NCBI GenBank assembly: GCA_021323165.1
Contig: JAJTCJ010000004.1
Coordinates: forward strand, 1 to 47,428
Source: Bacteroidota bacterium
GTDB lineage: Bacteria > Bacteroidota > Bacteroidia > 2-12-FULL-35-15
Length of the DNA stretch: 47,428 bases
Direction: 5' to 3'
Positions 31,192 through 39,618 of the stretch are shown here, one piece after another (position 1 is the stretch's first letter; each line of letters begins with the position of its first letter). Under the pieces are notes generated by a model that worked only from the letters and a program-made list of their open reading frames with translations, ran no database searches and was not told the origin of the DNA. The translations under genes were made by a program, and so were the position numbers.

Positions 31192-31804
31192 GATAACACA
31201 GAAAATAGAAGTACAAGCCTTTGAATTAATTCGAGAGAAGCTTGGCGTTATTCTCCGAGAAGAGATTGACGCGCAGTGGATGATGAGTTATGATACTGAC
31301 TTGGATGAGGTGGATGTTCTAATTGAATCAACGGGCCTGGATAAAGTTGAACTTAAAGGATCCGTAGTAAATATTGTTTTCCCGACTGCCACCTTCGGAA
31401 ATAAGAACCAGGGAAGTGTGGATGGAGAATATAAATTCTTCATTGATATCTATACCAATTCAAAAACTACAGGTGATCAGGCCGGCTCTTATCGATCGGC
31501 AAAAAAACTTCATAAGTTACTTGGCCTGTGCCGATCTATTTTAGAAGATCCAGTTTATAAAAAACTGGACTTTACTTTCTCCACACCGTTTATCATGCGT
31601 ACCGGTGTGACCAACATCGATATAAGAGCGAACACTGAGGATGATGCAAAGAACTCAGCGATGGGCCGTTTGACTTTCAGTGTTACTGCAAATGAAGTTA
31701 ATAAATTAAAAATAGCAGAATACCTCGAAAGCTACATTACAACTGCGCTTTTGAATGAAACTGCATTAGGATATTTCTGGGAGGGACTAAGCTATGGCGG
31801 TTAG
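31184..31804 (+). CDS. Probable tail terminator or neck protein
   Basis: 206 residues from a TTG start at 31184, which overlaps the previous stop; no ATG is found nearby in frame. NAST-type helix EVQAFELIREKLGVILREE is followed by a sheet (VELKGSVVNIVFPTATFGNK, FFIDIYTNS) and helices. This alpha/beta layout and its position are typical of tail terminator or tail-to-head joining proteins. The assignment comes mainly from order. Confidence 0.55.
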   Translation: MSKITQKIEVQAFELIREKLGVILREEIDAQWMMSYDTDLDEVDVLIESTGLDKVELKGSVVNIVFPTATFGNKNQGSVDGEYKFFIDIYTNSKTTGDQAGSYRSAKKLHKLLGLCRSILEDPVYKKLDFTFSTPFIMRTGVTNIDIRANTEDDAKNSAMGRLTFSVTANEVNKLKIAEYLESYITTALLNETALGYFWEGLSYGG

Positions 31805-33788
31805 TAATAAAGCGACATTAATAACCTTAATGACTGCTAAAATTATTAGCGGTGGGAGGCAAACAACAGCACAATATGTGCGTGATCTTGCCACTGACAT
31901 GATCAATTCTTATTTGAATGTGGTTGATGGTGGCATGGTGGTTCAGGCTGAAGCCGGCTACAGTTCATTAGTTACTTTGACAGATCCGAAAGCCTTCGCA
32001 TATAAAAAATGGGTAGAAGATAATTTCGCATCCATAACTACAGTTCCAACTTTTACTCAGGTGCTCAATGCCGGAAATAGCACGTCCGGAAAAGACATTA
32101 ATGTTACTGCAGGTGACAAGTTAAAGATAGGTACTGGTGTTGCTGCTTACTCACTGGATGTATTTTCAACTGCACGGATCGATAAACTTCTATTAGGAAA
32201 TCCAAGCTCAGCCATTTCAGGATATTTAGTTTCTGAAGGTAGAATCACCATCACTGGAAATGAGGATCCTTCGGTTGGTCAGGATTTAATGCTTGGCTAT
32301 TATCAGACTGGCGCTTATAAGTGGGTTCAAGCTTATTCTGGACCACTTGTTCTTAATCCGGTTGGAAATAACGTTGGTATTTTCCAAACAAATCCGGATG
32401 CAAAGTTACATGTTTACTCTGGGGGGATTTTAAATACCACAAAGATCTTCCAGTTAGGAAGTCTGGCGAAGACTGATATCATGACTGTCTTTGAAGATGG
32501 TCAGATAAGACTTGAAGCCGGCGGGCCATCCATCCTTTTAAGACCGACAAACAACTCTACGGAATTTTATACGAACTCTTTAATTAGAGGCAAGGTGATT
32601 AGTGGAGGTCAATGGTTCTTTGGAAATACTTTCCCGGGCGCGGCCGTAAATGCAACCATGGGAGTGATCGGTACTGGCACCACCAGTTCGACTTATTCTT
32701 TTGCTGTTTACGATAGCGCCTTCACTTCGTATTTCAAATTAAGAGATGATAACCGGATAGTTTACACGGATGGAAACCAAGGCACCGGAAAGTTTCTACA
32801 ATCTGATAGTAACGGTGTGGCTACATGGTCCGCTGTTTTATCGAACACATTAACAATGTCCGCTGATCCTACGGTGGCTTTAGGTATCTGTACAAAGCAG
32901 TATGCTGAAAGTCTCGTTGTGGGCTTATGGGATGATCGAGGCACTTATGATGCATCCGGAAATGCTTTTCCTTCATCAGGAGGATCCGGAACGGCCGGAG
33001 CAATTCTAAAAGGTGATATCTGGACAATTTCAGTGGCTGGTACTTTAGGAGGTTCAGCGGTCGTGGCAGGTGATACTGTTCGCGCGCTTGTTGACTCTCC
33101 AGGTACCACTGCTTCGAATTGGGCAATCGCAGAAACTAACTTAGGATATACACCGATCACAAACGTTCTTAACTCTGCTCAGATTCTTGTTGGTAACGCA
33201 TCAAACGTAGCTTCGGCTGTGACAATGAGCGGTGATGTAACAATTGATAATGCCGGTGTTACTACCATTGGTCCTTTAAAGGTGACAAATGCAATGCTGG
33301 CCGGCTCGATTGCATATTCCAAATTAAGCTTAACCGGCTCGATCGTGAACGCTGACATTTCTGGTTCGGCCGCAATAGCATATTCAAAACTATCATTAAC
33401 GAGTTCCATTGTTAACGGTGATATGGCGCTTACCTGGACAAACTACGGGAGCTCATTAGCCGCAACTGGCTATTCAGGATCTGTCACTTATTTGAACTCA
33501 CGTTATGTAAAGGTTGGTAAGGTATGTATTCTACAGGTATTCTTTACGGGAACGTCCAATGCTAATACCTGTACTATCACGCTTCCGTTTGCGGCTGCTA
33601 ATAACGTTGGTGAGAATCAGGTGTCAGTTTTAGCTATTGATAATAACGGTACAAAATCCACATCAAATGGATTTACTACGGCCAACAGTGTCACCATGAC
33701 CATTCAAGGTTCAATGCTTACAAGTAACTCATGGGCCACTTCTGGAACGAAAACAGTATGTGGTGTAATTATATACGAAACGGTTTAA
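31794..33788 (+). CDS. Tail fibre protein 2, large
   Basis: 664 residues. The N-terminal ~80 residues (TLITLMTAKIISGGRQTTAQ) probably attach to the virion. The shaft is Gly/Ser/Thr-rich with repeated TGSIVNADISGSAAIAYSKL-like segments near 510-545, where IAYSKLSLT occurs twice. DDRGTYDASGNAFPSSGGSG near 380 is a known fibre repeat start. The C-terminal ~110 residues hold a beta-sandwich tip (KVCILQVFFTGTSNANTCTI). It is separated from fibre 1 by ten kilobases; both may bind the host surface. Confidence 0.75.
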   Translation: MAVSNKATLITLMTAKIISGGRQTTAQYVRDLATDMINSYLNVVDGGMVVQAEAGYSSLVTLTDPKAFAYKKWVEDNFASITTVPTFTQVLNAGNSTSGKDINVTAGDKLKIGTGVAAYSLDVFSTARIDKLLLGNPSSAISGYLVSEGRITITGNEDPSVGQDLMLGYYQTGAYKWVQAYSGPLVLNPVGNNVGIFQTNPDAKLHVYSGGILNTTKIFQLGSLAKTDIMTVFEDGQIRLEAGGPSILLRPTNNSTEFYTNSLIRGKVISGGQWFFGNTFPGAAVNATMGVIGTGTTSSTYSFAVYDSAFTSYFKLRDDNRIVYTDGNQGTGKFLQSDSNGVATWSAVLSNTLTMSADPTVALGICTKQYAESLVVGLWDDRGTYDASGNAFPSSGGSGTAGAILKGDIWTISVAGTLGGSAVVAGDTVRALVDSPGTTASNWAIAETNLGYTPITNVLNSAQILVGNASNVASAVTMSGDVTIDNAGVTTIGPLKVTNAMLAGSIAYSKLSLTGSIVNADISGSAAIAYSKLSLTSSIVNGDMALTWTNYGSSLAATGYSGSVTYLNSRYVKVGKVCILQVFFTGTSNANTCTITLPFAAANNVGENQVSVLAIDNNGTKSTSNGFTTANSVTMTIQGSMLTSNSWATSGTKTVCGVIIYETV

Positions 33789-33794
33789 ACAAAT

Positions 33795-34283
33795 ATGAAA
33801 GTATCAAAAAAGCGGGTATCTCGAGATGAATTTATAACAGCTCTCAACGCTGCGAGCGGTTACTTTTCAATGAACCCAAAAACCAAGCTAGGATTCTTCT
33901 GCAGTCAATTTATTGATTTCAATAAGAACTTAAGTAAGCAGGTAAATAAAGCGCAGAATAAAATCACTGCTGAATTGAAGCTTGAAATGTCAACGTTTCG
34001 CGTTCAACATGCGCTTGAAAAGGATGGCCAGTTGGTATTAAATGCAAAAGGAGAATATACCTACAACCGCGATGGTGAAGTTGAAATCATAAAAAAGCAG
34101 GAAGAGATCAAAGAGAAACTTGAAGAGATCCTGGAGCCTTTCTTAAATGAAGAGGTTGAGGTTAAGTGCATAGTTAGCCCTTTCGACCTTCCAAAGGATA
34201 TAGATCCTTTCATGGTAAAAGCTTTGAATGGTTTCGCATTTCAGAATAAAAATGAATTTGAAGAAAACATAGAGGAGGCATGA
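33795..34283 (+). CDS. Hypothetical protein after fibre 2
   Basis: 162 residues, charged and helical. VSRDEFITALNAASGYFSMN at the start and IKKQEEIKEKLEEILEPFLN at ~97-116 (coiled-coil-like). No membrane helix. By position it could be a fibre assembly factor, but no family was recognised. It overlaps the next gene by four bases. Confidence 0.55.
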   Translation: MKVSKKRVSRDEFITALNAASGYFSMNPKTKLGFFCSQFIDFNKNLSKQVNKAQNKITAELKLEMSTFRVQHALEKDGQLVLNAKGEYTYNRDGEVEIIKKQEEIKEKLEEILEPFLNEEVEVKCIVSPFDLPKDIDPFMVKALNGFAFQNKNEFEENIEEA

Positions 34284-34534
34284 CAGACTTTAATAAGATA
34301 AAGTTTTCCGGAGCTGATATGATAAAGCTGCTAGGGTTCCTATCGGTGGTTCTTACCATGTGGTATGATTTAAAGCAGGATTTTTCAGTGTACAAAGAGT
34401 ATCAAATTGGAAGGGAAAAACTATTTGAATACCGATTGGCAAGGCTTGAAGATAACCGCCCTGATTACAACAATGATCCGCGCCCAAAGGTTGAAGCTAC
34501 TCTTCCAAAAGAACCTCAAATTGAAGTAGAATGA
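34280..34534 (+). CDS. Small membrane protein, holin-like candidate
   Basis: 84 residues with one hydrophobic segment at ~13-28 (MIKLLGFLSVVLTMWY), then a basic helix and a Pro/Glu-rich tail. It lies four bases into the end of its neighbour and directly before the endolysin-like gene, so a holin or pinholin function is possible. A single-helix protein of this size fits class III holins only loosely. Confidence 0.5.
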   Translation: MTDFNKIKFSGADMIKLLGFLSVVLTMWYDLKQDFSVYKEYQIGREKLFEYRLARLEDNRPDYNNDPRPKVEATLPKEPQIEVE

Positions 34535-35115
34535 ATTTAAGTATTGAAACTTTAAAAACCACATTAAGTAAACTCAATTACAGGTGGTATAATGACCGTC
34601 CGAATATCATTGGCATCCGGACCACATTAAGTGTTCCTGATGTATTTAATGATGTGCTTTGCATTGTATATCCGGATAACGGTAAAGAGGTTCTAAAAAC
34701 ATACCTGATCACCACAGAACCAGGTGTGAAGTATCAAAAGCAACTTTTAAACCCGAAAGGCTGTGCTGTAATTAAGCCAGGGCAATATGAGAATGCTTAT
34801 GCAGTCGGCTTCCATCAGGGGAAGACCGATCACCGTGCGCTAATTCAATCGGGTCTAATCACAGTTATCAGGGATAAAGATCTTGATGGTACCGCAGGAA
34901 ATTCAGGGACCGAGGATTCGGGATACTTTGGATGTAACATCCATGGAGCAAACAAGCTCACCAAAACAGAAAAGATCGGTGCCTGGTCAGCCGGCTGTCA
35001 GGTTCATGCGGTGTGGTCAAATAAAGAAGAGATGGTCAACATCTGTGAGAAGTTCAAAACAGCAACCGGTAACCGGTTCACATATACCTTAATTAAAGAA
35101 ACAGATTTGGTGTAA
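34531..35115 (+). CDS. Endolysin-like peptidoglycan hydrolase
   Basis: 194 residues. VFNDVLCIVYPDNGK, LLNPKGCAVIKPGQY, HQGKTDHRALIQ, and the block FGCNIHGANKLTKTEKIGAW with SAGCQVHAVW match a phage and bacterial family resembling L,D-transpeptidase-like or cell-wall-binding enzymes found among lysis genes of Bacteroidota phages. The HGA...SAGC block may hold the active His and Cys. No signal peptide. It probably degrades the cell wall at the end of infection. Confidence 0.7.
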   Translation: MNLSIETLKTTLSKLNYRWYNDRPNIIGIRTTLSVPDVFNDVLCIVYPDNGKEVLKTYLITTEPGVKYQKQLLNPKGCAVIKPGQYENAYAVGFHQGKTDHRALIQSGLITVIRDKDLDGTAGNSGTEDSGYFGCNIHGANKLTKTEKIGAWSAGCQVHAVWSNKEEMVNICEKFKTATGNRFTYTLIKETDLV

Positions 35116-35480
35116 TGTACGATGAAAAACCAATACACGCGCGACCTAGTCTTTATGCTCTTTGCTTCTTTGATTTAAAGAAGATTGCTTTGAAGTATGG
35201 ATACAATCTTGTACTTCATGGAAGCTTACATCGTGATTTAGACTTGATTGCTATTCCCTGGCAGGAAAAGGTAAAGGATTCTGAAAAAATGATAAAAGAA
35301 TTTGCTAAAGTGCTCGGTGGATATGTTATGAAATGCTATGCAGATAAATTATACATTGACAAACCTCACGGACGTAAGTGCTACGTGATTAATTTGAACC
35401 GAGGTGAAAAAAGCAAAAAGGGCGAGTATAAAGATCCTCAGTATTATTTGGACATTTCAGTAATGCCGGTAACAACATGA
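35115..35480 (+). CDS. Nucleotidyltransferase-like protein
   Basis: 121 residues. YNLVLHGSLHRDLDLIAIPW at ~30-49 has the GS...RDLDL core of minimal nucleotidyltransferases, where the two Asp hold metal. The family is common in phage genomes with unknown substrate. It is located between endolysin and a membrane protein, so a role in lysis is not obvious. The start overlaps the previous stop by one base (TAATG). Confidence 0.6.
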   Translation: MYDEKPIHARPSLYALCFFDLKKIALKYGYNLVLHGSLHRDLDLIAIPWQEKVKDSEKMIKEFAKVLGGYVMKCYADKLYIDKPHGRKCYVINLNRGEKSKKGEYKDPQYYLDISVMPVTT

Positions 35481-35779
35481 AAAATTATTTTATAAAACTA
35501 TGGATGAGGTTTAATTGGCATTTAAAAGAGCTCAATAAAACTCTTTCCAATCAGCCATCACATTATAGTTCAAAACGCTTCGAGCGCATGATCATCTTTG
35601 TAAATGCGTGTGTGATGCTGGACTTAATAGTATGGAAGTTAATGCAGGAAGATAAGATCGATTATATCGCTGCTATTGCATTATATACCGCTCAGATGGT
35701 TTATGCGGGATATCAGACCAAACAAATCTTTAAAGACAAACAAAATGATACACCCGTTGATGGAGAACAGAAGGTTTAG
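35477..35779 (+). CDS. Membrane protein of the lysis region, holin-like
   Basis: 100 residues with two likely helices: ~39-57 (RMIIFVNACVMLDLIVWKL) and ~63-82 (YIAAIALYTAQMVYAGY). The N-terminus is basic and amphipathic. Two-helix proteins next to endolysin genes are often holins (class II). It overlaps neighbours on both sides, by four bases at the start. Confidence 0.5.
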   Translation: MKNYFIKLWMRFNWHLKELNKTLSNQPSHYSSKRFERMIIFVNACVMLDLIVWKLMQEDKIDYIAAIALYTAQMVYAGYQTKQIFKDKQNDTPVDGEQKV

Positions 35780-36080
35780 GTGGAATGGCAAGTTCTGGGC
35801 CTTGGTCATCCTTCTGGCTATTATCTCAGTCGCTTTTTTCAGTTGTAAACAAAAAACAGTTGAGGTTAATTTTTCAAAGAAGTTGGACAGCCTCGGTGCC
35901 GTAATTTATTACCAGGATCAGGAGATCATCACCATCAAAAAAAATCAGTTGAGGTATGACAGTGCCTTAATTAAGAATCACAAAAAAGTAAACCATGGAA
36001 CGAAACATATTGAAAGTTTTGACAATGTTTCTCTTAAGCGTTATTCCGATAGTATCAATCGGGCAAATAACCTTAACTGA
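35760..36080 (+). CDS. Lipoprotein-like membrane protein, spanin candidate
   Basis: 106 residues if the start is at 35760 (MENRRFRWNGKF); an earlier Met lies at 35745, and an open frame continues to 35676. A hydrophobic helix ~12-27 ends VAFFSC with Cys29, a lipobox-like end. The rest is periplasmic and charged. It overlaps the next gene by 86 bases, a layout often found for i-spanin/o-spanin pairs that disrupt the outer membrane during lysis. Confidence 0.5.
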   Translation: MENRRFRWNGKFWALVILLAIISVAFFSCKQKTVEVNFSKKLDSLGAVIYYQDQEIITIKKNQLRYDSALIKNHKKVNHGTKHIESFDNVSLKRYSDSINRANNLN

Positions 36081-36417
36081 TAAGCAGTACAAATTTTATG
36101 CGAAGGCCTTGGTAATAAAACAGGGTTTGGAAATCGACACCGCAATTTACCGCGCGCAACTGCGTGATTGTGATAAGATCGAGGCTTTAAGAAATCAGCA
36201 GATATCCGGATATAAATCCAGTCTACAAATTCAGGAAGCGATCACCAACCAAATGAGAGATTCAACCAAGTATCAAAAGGCGCTGAGAATTGATCTGCAG
36301 GAGAAATACGACAAAAAAAATAAATGGAACACCCGATGGAAGAAAGCATTATTTGGAGTAACTGCAGTGGCTATAATTGAAGCTCTGTTTATTTACTTCG
36401 TGGTGGTGACACCTTAA
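35995..36417 (+). CDS. Membrane protein with signal and C-terminal helix, spanin candidate
   Basis: 140 residues. Signal-like helix ~5-22 (ILKVLTMFLLSVIPIVSIG), charged coiled-coil-like middle (~30-105), and a second helix near ~118-138 (LFGVTAVAIIEALFIYFVVV). The start lies inside the previous gene. The last gene of the rightward late region; it is convergent with the leftward XRE gene. Confidence 0.5.
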   Translation: MERNILKVLTMFLLSVIPIVSIGQITLTDKQYKFYAKALVIKQGLEIDTAIYRAQLRDCDKIEALRNQQISGYKSSLQIQEAITNQMRDSTKYQKALRIDLQEKYDKKNKWNTRWKKALFGVTAVAIIEALFIYFVVVTP

Positions 36418-36467
36418 GACTTCCTTTTTTGGTTTATTCCAGTCTCCGCGCGGTAAAAAAACAGTGA

Positions 36468-36716
36468 TTAGCCTTCGTCAGTTTTCGATTTGTACAGAAT
36501 GCTCTTAACCTCCAATTTCATTCCAATAGCATCGCACAGTATAATTAAGTTATCAAGATTCGGCGAGAATTTGCCGGCCAGCATTCGGCTAATGTTGGAT
36601 TGAATGAAGCCGCTTTTTTCCGCTGCGTCTTCCTGTGTGATATTGTTTGCGATCATGTGATCGCTTATCGCTTGCAAGAGATTTTTGCGCGATATTTCTA
36701 TTTGCTTTTCAGTCAT
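36468..36716 (-). CDS. XRE-family helix-turn-helix regulator
   Basis: 82 residues. HMIANNITQEDAAEKSGFIQ and SNISRMLAGKFSPNLDNLI form a standard XRE DNA-binding domain (residues ~19-60). It is the last gene of the leftward run and is separated from the next by two bases. It may regulate the RadC region, where an operator-like palindrome is seen at 37501-37518, but other targets are possible. Confidence 0.75.
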   Translation of the reverse strand: MTEKQIEISRKNLLQAISDHMIANNITQEDAAEKSGFIQSNISRMLAGKFSPNLDNLIILCDAIGMKLEVKSILYKSKTDEG

Positions 36717-36718
36717 AA

Positions 36719-36937
36719 TTATTTTGTTTTTTGTTCGACATAAGTACGCGACGTATTAAGTACTCCAGCGCTATCGAATGACTTTCCATCTCGGATAAAA
36801 AATCCATCGTGAATTAATAATTCATAATCATGCTGGTGCATGAACACCCTTACACAGCGCCCACCTGCATAGAGATTGCATTTGTATATGCCATTATCCT
36901 CACCGGATATAACATCAATCTGAACTGATTTTCCCAT
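36719..36937 (-). CDS. Hypothetical 72-residue protein
   Basis: Begins MGKSVQIDVISGEDNGIYKC and is predicted to be mostly strands. Two Cys residues near 20-30 could form a metal or disulfide site. No family recognised. It shares the transcript with the XRE gene two bases downstream. A terminator lies upstream of it, so it must start from a promoter in 36938-36950 or from read-through. Confidence 0.5.
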   Translation of the reverse strand: MGKSVQIDVISGEDNGIYKCNLYAGGRCVRVFMHQHDYELLIHDGFFIRDGKSFDSAGVLNTSRTYVEQKTK

Positions 36938-36950
36938 TTTATATTTAAAT

Positions 36951-36974
36951 AAAGCCCCCCTTTCGAGGGGCTTT
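36951..36974 (-). terminator. Terminator after the RadC gene
   Basis: AAAGCCCC/GGGGCTTT 8-bp stem with loop of eight bases, four Gs and Cs at the top, on the minus strand followed by ATTT. The stem has T-runs on both strands and lies between the stop of the RadC gene (36979) and the start of the next gene (36937). Confidence 0.65.
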
Positions 36975-36978
36975 TGGT

Positions 36979-37437
36979 TTATATCTCACCTTCGTCTGCA
37001 AAGCTGTAATAAGCGTCTGGTGTAAAAATTATGTGGTCGAGCACCTGAATTTCCAATAGTTTGCCTATTTCAGAAATTTTCTTTGTAAGTTGCTTGTCTT
37101 GCTCGCTAGGAGTTACAATTCCACTTGGATGATTGTGGCTTAGCATGATGCCTGTAGCATTAGCTTTGATGGCATATTGAAACACGATGCGAGTGTCGAC
37201 AATAGTTGAGGTGATGCCGCCCATACTTATTTTCGCCCATCCTAAAACTTGCAGAGCTCTGTTAAGTAATAACAACACAAACTCTTCATGATGTTCGACT
37301 GTTTCTGGATTGTAGATGTTCTTAAGAGCTTCGTAAACATCTGCTGACCTTGTAATTTTGATTCGGTCATTTACATTCACCTTAGACTTGTAGATTATTT
37401 CTACTTCTGCGAGGTTCGGTGATACTTCTGTTTTCAT
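36979..37437 (-). CDS. radC: RadC-like JAB/MPN domain protein
   Basis: 152 residues. The JAMM motif is complete: Glu52, then SHNHPSGIVTPSEQD with His101, His103 and Asp114. The preceding VDTRIVFQYAIKANATGIML is the usual RadC helix. RadC proteins in mobile elements are putative metalloproteases or DNA-related factors of unknown substrate. It lacks the N-terminal helix-hairpin-helix domain of full-length RadC, which is normal for the phage and plasmid versions. Confidence 0.88.
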   Translation of the reverse strand: MKTEVSPNLAEVEIIYKSKVNVNDRIKITRSADVYEALKNIYNPETVEHHEEFVLLLLNRALQVLGWAKISMGGITSTIVDTRIVFQYAIKANATGIMLSHNHPSGIVTPSEQDKQLTKKISEIGKLLEIQVLDHIIFTPDAYYSFADEGEI

Positions 37438-37500
37438 TGTTTTGTCTGCCGTATTTACCCTGTTGCCGCCAGTTCTTTTTGTTTGATGGTATAAAGGTAA

Positions 37501-37518
37501 TATATCACTTTTGATATA
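37501..37518. promoter_or_regulatory. Operator-like palindrome upstream of RadC
   Basis: TATATCA-CTTT-TGATATA is a perfect 7-bp inverted repeat spaced by four bases; flanking bases (GG/CC, with two extra bases) extend it. It lies 64 bases before the RadC start. A typical size for an XRE-type operator. The region 37438-37560 holds no gene; a leftward promoter is likely in it, but no clear -7 box was found. Confidence 0.5.
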
Positions 37519-37560
37519 CCAAATATTTTAACAAAAAAGTTTGAAATATTTTTTTAGATC

Positions 37561-37752
37561 TTAATCCAGACAAACACAATTACATTTATTCTTATGGTTA
37601 ATTAATCTAGTATTAGCTTCTCTGTATAAAGAGTCTTTGGTGCGGGATTCGTGCTTTAAAATTTCGTTTTCTGACTTTTGGGTGTCATACCTAAAGCTGT
37701 TGTATAATGCACAAAGCATAAAAGCTACCATTGCAAAAAATAATGATCTCAT
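37561..37752 (-). CDS. 63-residue protein with N-terminal membrane helix
   Basis: MRSLFFAMVAFMLCALYNSF is a hydrophobic N-terminus; the rest is charged, ending NKCNCVCLD with three Cys. It may be a membrane-anchored or exported protein. Start overlaps the previous gene by four bases. No family recognised. Confidence 0.5.
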   Translation of the reverse strand: MRSLFFAMVAFMLCALYNSFRYDTQKSENEILKHESRTKDSLYREANTRLINHKNKCNCVCLD

Positions 37753-38030
37753 CCTTTACTCCTTTCTGAGAGGGCTTCTAGTTCTTTTATTGTTTCTCTG
37801 GTAGCAAAACCGTTCAGTACATTTCCGTCTTTATCAACGAACTTTAATAAATATCTTACCTGATCCAAAGCCTTCTCCATTCTTTCTAATCGGGAGCGGA
37901 GTTCTGAGGTTTCTTGGTCAGCGTATTGTTGCATTGCATTTAACACTATATTCTGATGATAATAAGGCGTGGAGTTAATGATTGAACTTTTCTTACACGG
38001 CTTACCTAATAATATTTCTTCTTTTGTCAT
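37749..38030 (-). CDS. Hypothetical protein with coiled coil
   Basis: 93 residues. YADQETSELRSRLERMEKAL at ~37-56 is a short coiled coil, often seen in Bacteroidota phage proteins of unknown function. No catalytic motif. The start lies 20 bases beyond the stop of the short gene at 38051. Confidence 0.5.
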   Translation of the reverse strand: MTKEEILLGKPCKKSSIINSTPYYHQNIVLNAMQQYADQETSELRSRLERMEKALDQVRYLLKFVDKDGNVLNGFATRETIKELEALSERSKG

Positions 38031-38050
38031 AATACTACCTTATTTGTTAT

Positions 38051-38176
38051 TTATCCCCAGTACCATACTGTTAAATCATCTATACAAATGATATTACTTT
38101 TGGAATATTGAAAACGCTTCGTTACCCATTCCGCTAACTCTCGCTTATTCTGAAATTTTTCAAATTTTGCTACCAT
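38051..38176 (-). CDS. 41-residue hypothetical protein
   Basis: A short frame with ATG at 38176 and TAA at 38053-38051, MVAKFEKFQNKRELAEWVTK..., rich in aromatic and charged residues and ending TVWYWG. It fills a ~150-base gap in a dense operon, with its start three bases after the stop of the next upstream gene. No family recognised; support comes from position and coding-like composition. Confidence 0.45.
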   Translation of the reverse strand: MVAKFEKFQNKRELAEWVTKRFQYSKSNIICIDDLTVWYWG

Positions 38177-38179
38177 TAC

Positions 38180-38368
38180 TTACTTGTTTGTGGGGGTGTT
38201 TATTATTTCTGAAATCAGTTTTAGCAACGCCTTTTTGTCGCCAGTGGTCAAACTACAAGACCTGACACCAATAACAAGCTCTGAGGCTCTATTAGTAAAT
38301 TTATCAAAGGTCTTTTTTCGATAATCTTTGTATGGTGGCGGTTCGTCTCCGTAGTGGGGTATTAGCAT
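38180..38368 (-). CDS. 62-residue hypothetical protein
   Basis: Begins MLIPHYGDEPPPYKDYRKKT and has a helical C-terminus (LTTGDKKALLKLISEIINT). No family recognised. Its start overlaps the end of the zinc-finger-like gene by seven bases. Confidence 0.5.
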   Translation of the reverse strand: MLIPHYGDEPPPYKDYRKKTFDKFTNRASELVIGVRSCSLTTGDKKALLKLISEIINTPTNK

Positions 38369-38793
38369 TTCCCTTCCTCCTTAGATTTAGCCCTGTTTAC
38401 ACATTCAGATGTTTGATGTCTCATCATTAACACTAAAAAAGGTGATTTAAAATCACACATACTGCATTTATAATCTTTGCCCAGTTCCCCTTCTTTCTTT
38501 ATAGGGAGGGATAAAGCTTTTTTGAAACCTTCGATAAAATACCACTTATCAATCAAATACCGTATTCTTACAATTTCTAATGGTGGCTTCGCTTCTTTAT
38601 AAAACTCGGCAGCCATTTTCCCTATCTCCTCATCCGTTGGCACTTCTGATACTGGGGTGGAGAGGGATTTGAACTCGGCAAGAAGTTCGTGCAAATAAAT
38701 GTCTCTGTTTTCCAAATTCCAATAGATAGGCTCTATCGGATGGATGCCTTTGGTTTTTAAAAATTCTGTTGCTTCTTTAATCTTCTTTTCCAT
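38362..38793 (-). CDS. Hypothetical protein with C-terminal C2HC-type zinc finger
   Basis: 143 residues. The N-terminal 100 residues are helical; PTDEEIGKMAAEFYKEAKPP at ~52-71 is a known start of Bacteroidota phage helical domains. Near residue 110 is a zinc-finger-like motif: KCSMCDFKSPF, then LVLMMRHQTSEC, a C-x2-C...H-x4-C arrangement. This could bind nucleic acid. It is located among small early genes. Confidence 0.5.
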   Translation of the reverse strand: MEKKIKEATEFLKTKGIHPIEPIYWNLENRDIYLHELLAEFKSLSTPVSEVPTDEEIGKMAAEFYKEAKPPLEIVRIRYLIDKWYFIEGFKKALSLPIKKEGELGKDYKCSMCDFKSPFLVLMMRHQTSECVNRAKSKEEGKC

Positions 38794-38803
38794 ATATACT
38801 GTT

Positions 38804-39136
38804 TTAAATTCCTGCTAATTTGTAACGACCATTATCTGAATGAGCCATTAAGTAGTAAATCTCAAACCACTCAACCGAAGATTCACAAGCAATAAATGTG
38901 CGATCTGGGCCATGCCATAGACGGTATGAATGCTTCTCGAAATCAATGGATATTTTATCTCGTTTTTTTATGTTCGGTTCAACGTAAAATGTTTTATCCC
39001 TAACTTCGTCACGTTCCGTTATCCACCCTTTTGATAAAAGGTATTCTGGGGTTAGGCGGTTTTCGCTGTGAACAATTCTTTTGGCAATTACTTTTACTGC
39101 CGTGTTGTAAATCCAATTTTTAATTTTGTTTTTCAT
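38804..39136 (-). CDS. 110-residue hypothetical protein
   Basis: Basic N-terminus (MKNKIKNWIYNTAVKVIAKR), then ENRLTPEYLLSKGWITERDE and a strand-rich rest. The EYLLSKGW element recurs in small phage proteins of unknown role. No motif allows a function. Confidence 0.5.
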   Translation of the reverse strand: MKNKIKNWIYNTAVKVIAKRIVHSENRLTPEYLLSKGWITERDEVRDKTFYVEPNIKKRDKISIDFEKHSYRLWHGPDRTFIACESSVEWFEIYYLMAHSDNGRYKLAGI

Positions 39137-39144
39137 ATACTGTT

Positions 39145-39618
39145 TTATTTAAGGGGGTTAAGTAATTCGGTAACGTCTTTTAAAATCTCTGGATTCTCAT
39201 AAACGTTTCCGATAACCTGAAAGTGATCTTCTGTATCGTAAAGAGAATAAGCGATTTTATTATCTACCGTTTGTAAAGTGAACCCGGAAAGAACTTGCGC
39301 CCATTCAACAATGTATTTCCCTTTTAATTCATCAAATCCCATGTTATCATCTTTAGGAACTTGAATTTTTACAATATCACCTTCAAAAATTAATATTCCG
39401 TATTTATCCTTATGCCCTGTATATTCAAGAAGATCAACATTTTCAACGATAAAATCGCCGCCCGTTCCTCCGTGTCGCTCCCAGATATTACCTTGAAAGT
39501 CAATCATCCAATCACCCTCACAAACCCCCATTTCGTGTTGATCGTGGAAGTAGTGCATCTTTCCTGTATCGTGGTCAAATGCTCTGTATTTTCTTACTTT
39601 TTTTTCTCTTTTTTCCAT
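39145..39618 (-). CDS. YopX-family protein
   Basis: 157 residues. KVRKYRAFDHDTGKMHYFHD at the start, VDLLEYTGHKDKYGILIFEG with DIVKIQ in the centre and DHFQVIGNVYENPEIL at the end are the YopX signature. YopX proteins are common in phages of Firmicutes and Bacteroidota; function unknown. The Y/W-rich first half is typical. Confidence 0.85.
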   Translation of the reverse strand: MEKREKKVRKYRAFDHDTGKMHYFHDQHEMGVCEGDWMIDFQGNIWERHGGTGGDFIVENVDLLEYTGHKDKYGILIFEGDIVKIQVPKDDNMGFDELKGKYIVEWAQVLSGFTLQTVDNKIAYSLYDTEDHFQVIGNVYENPEILKDVTELLNPLK

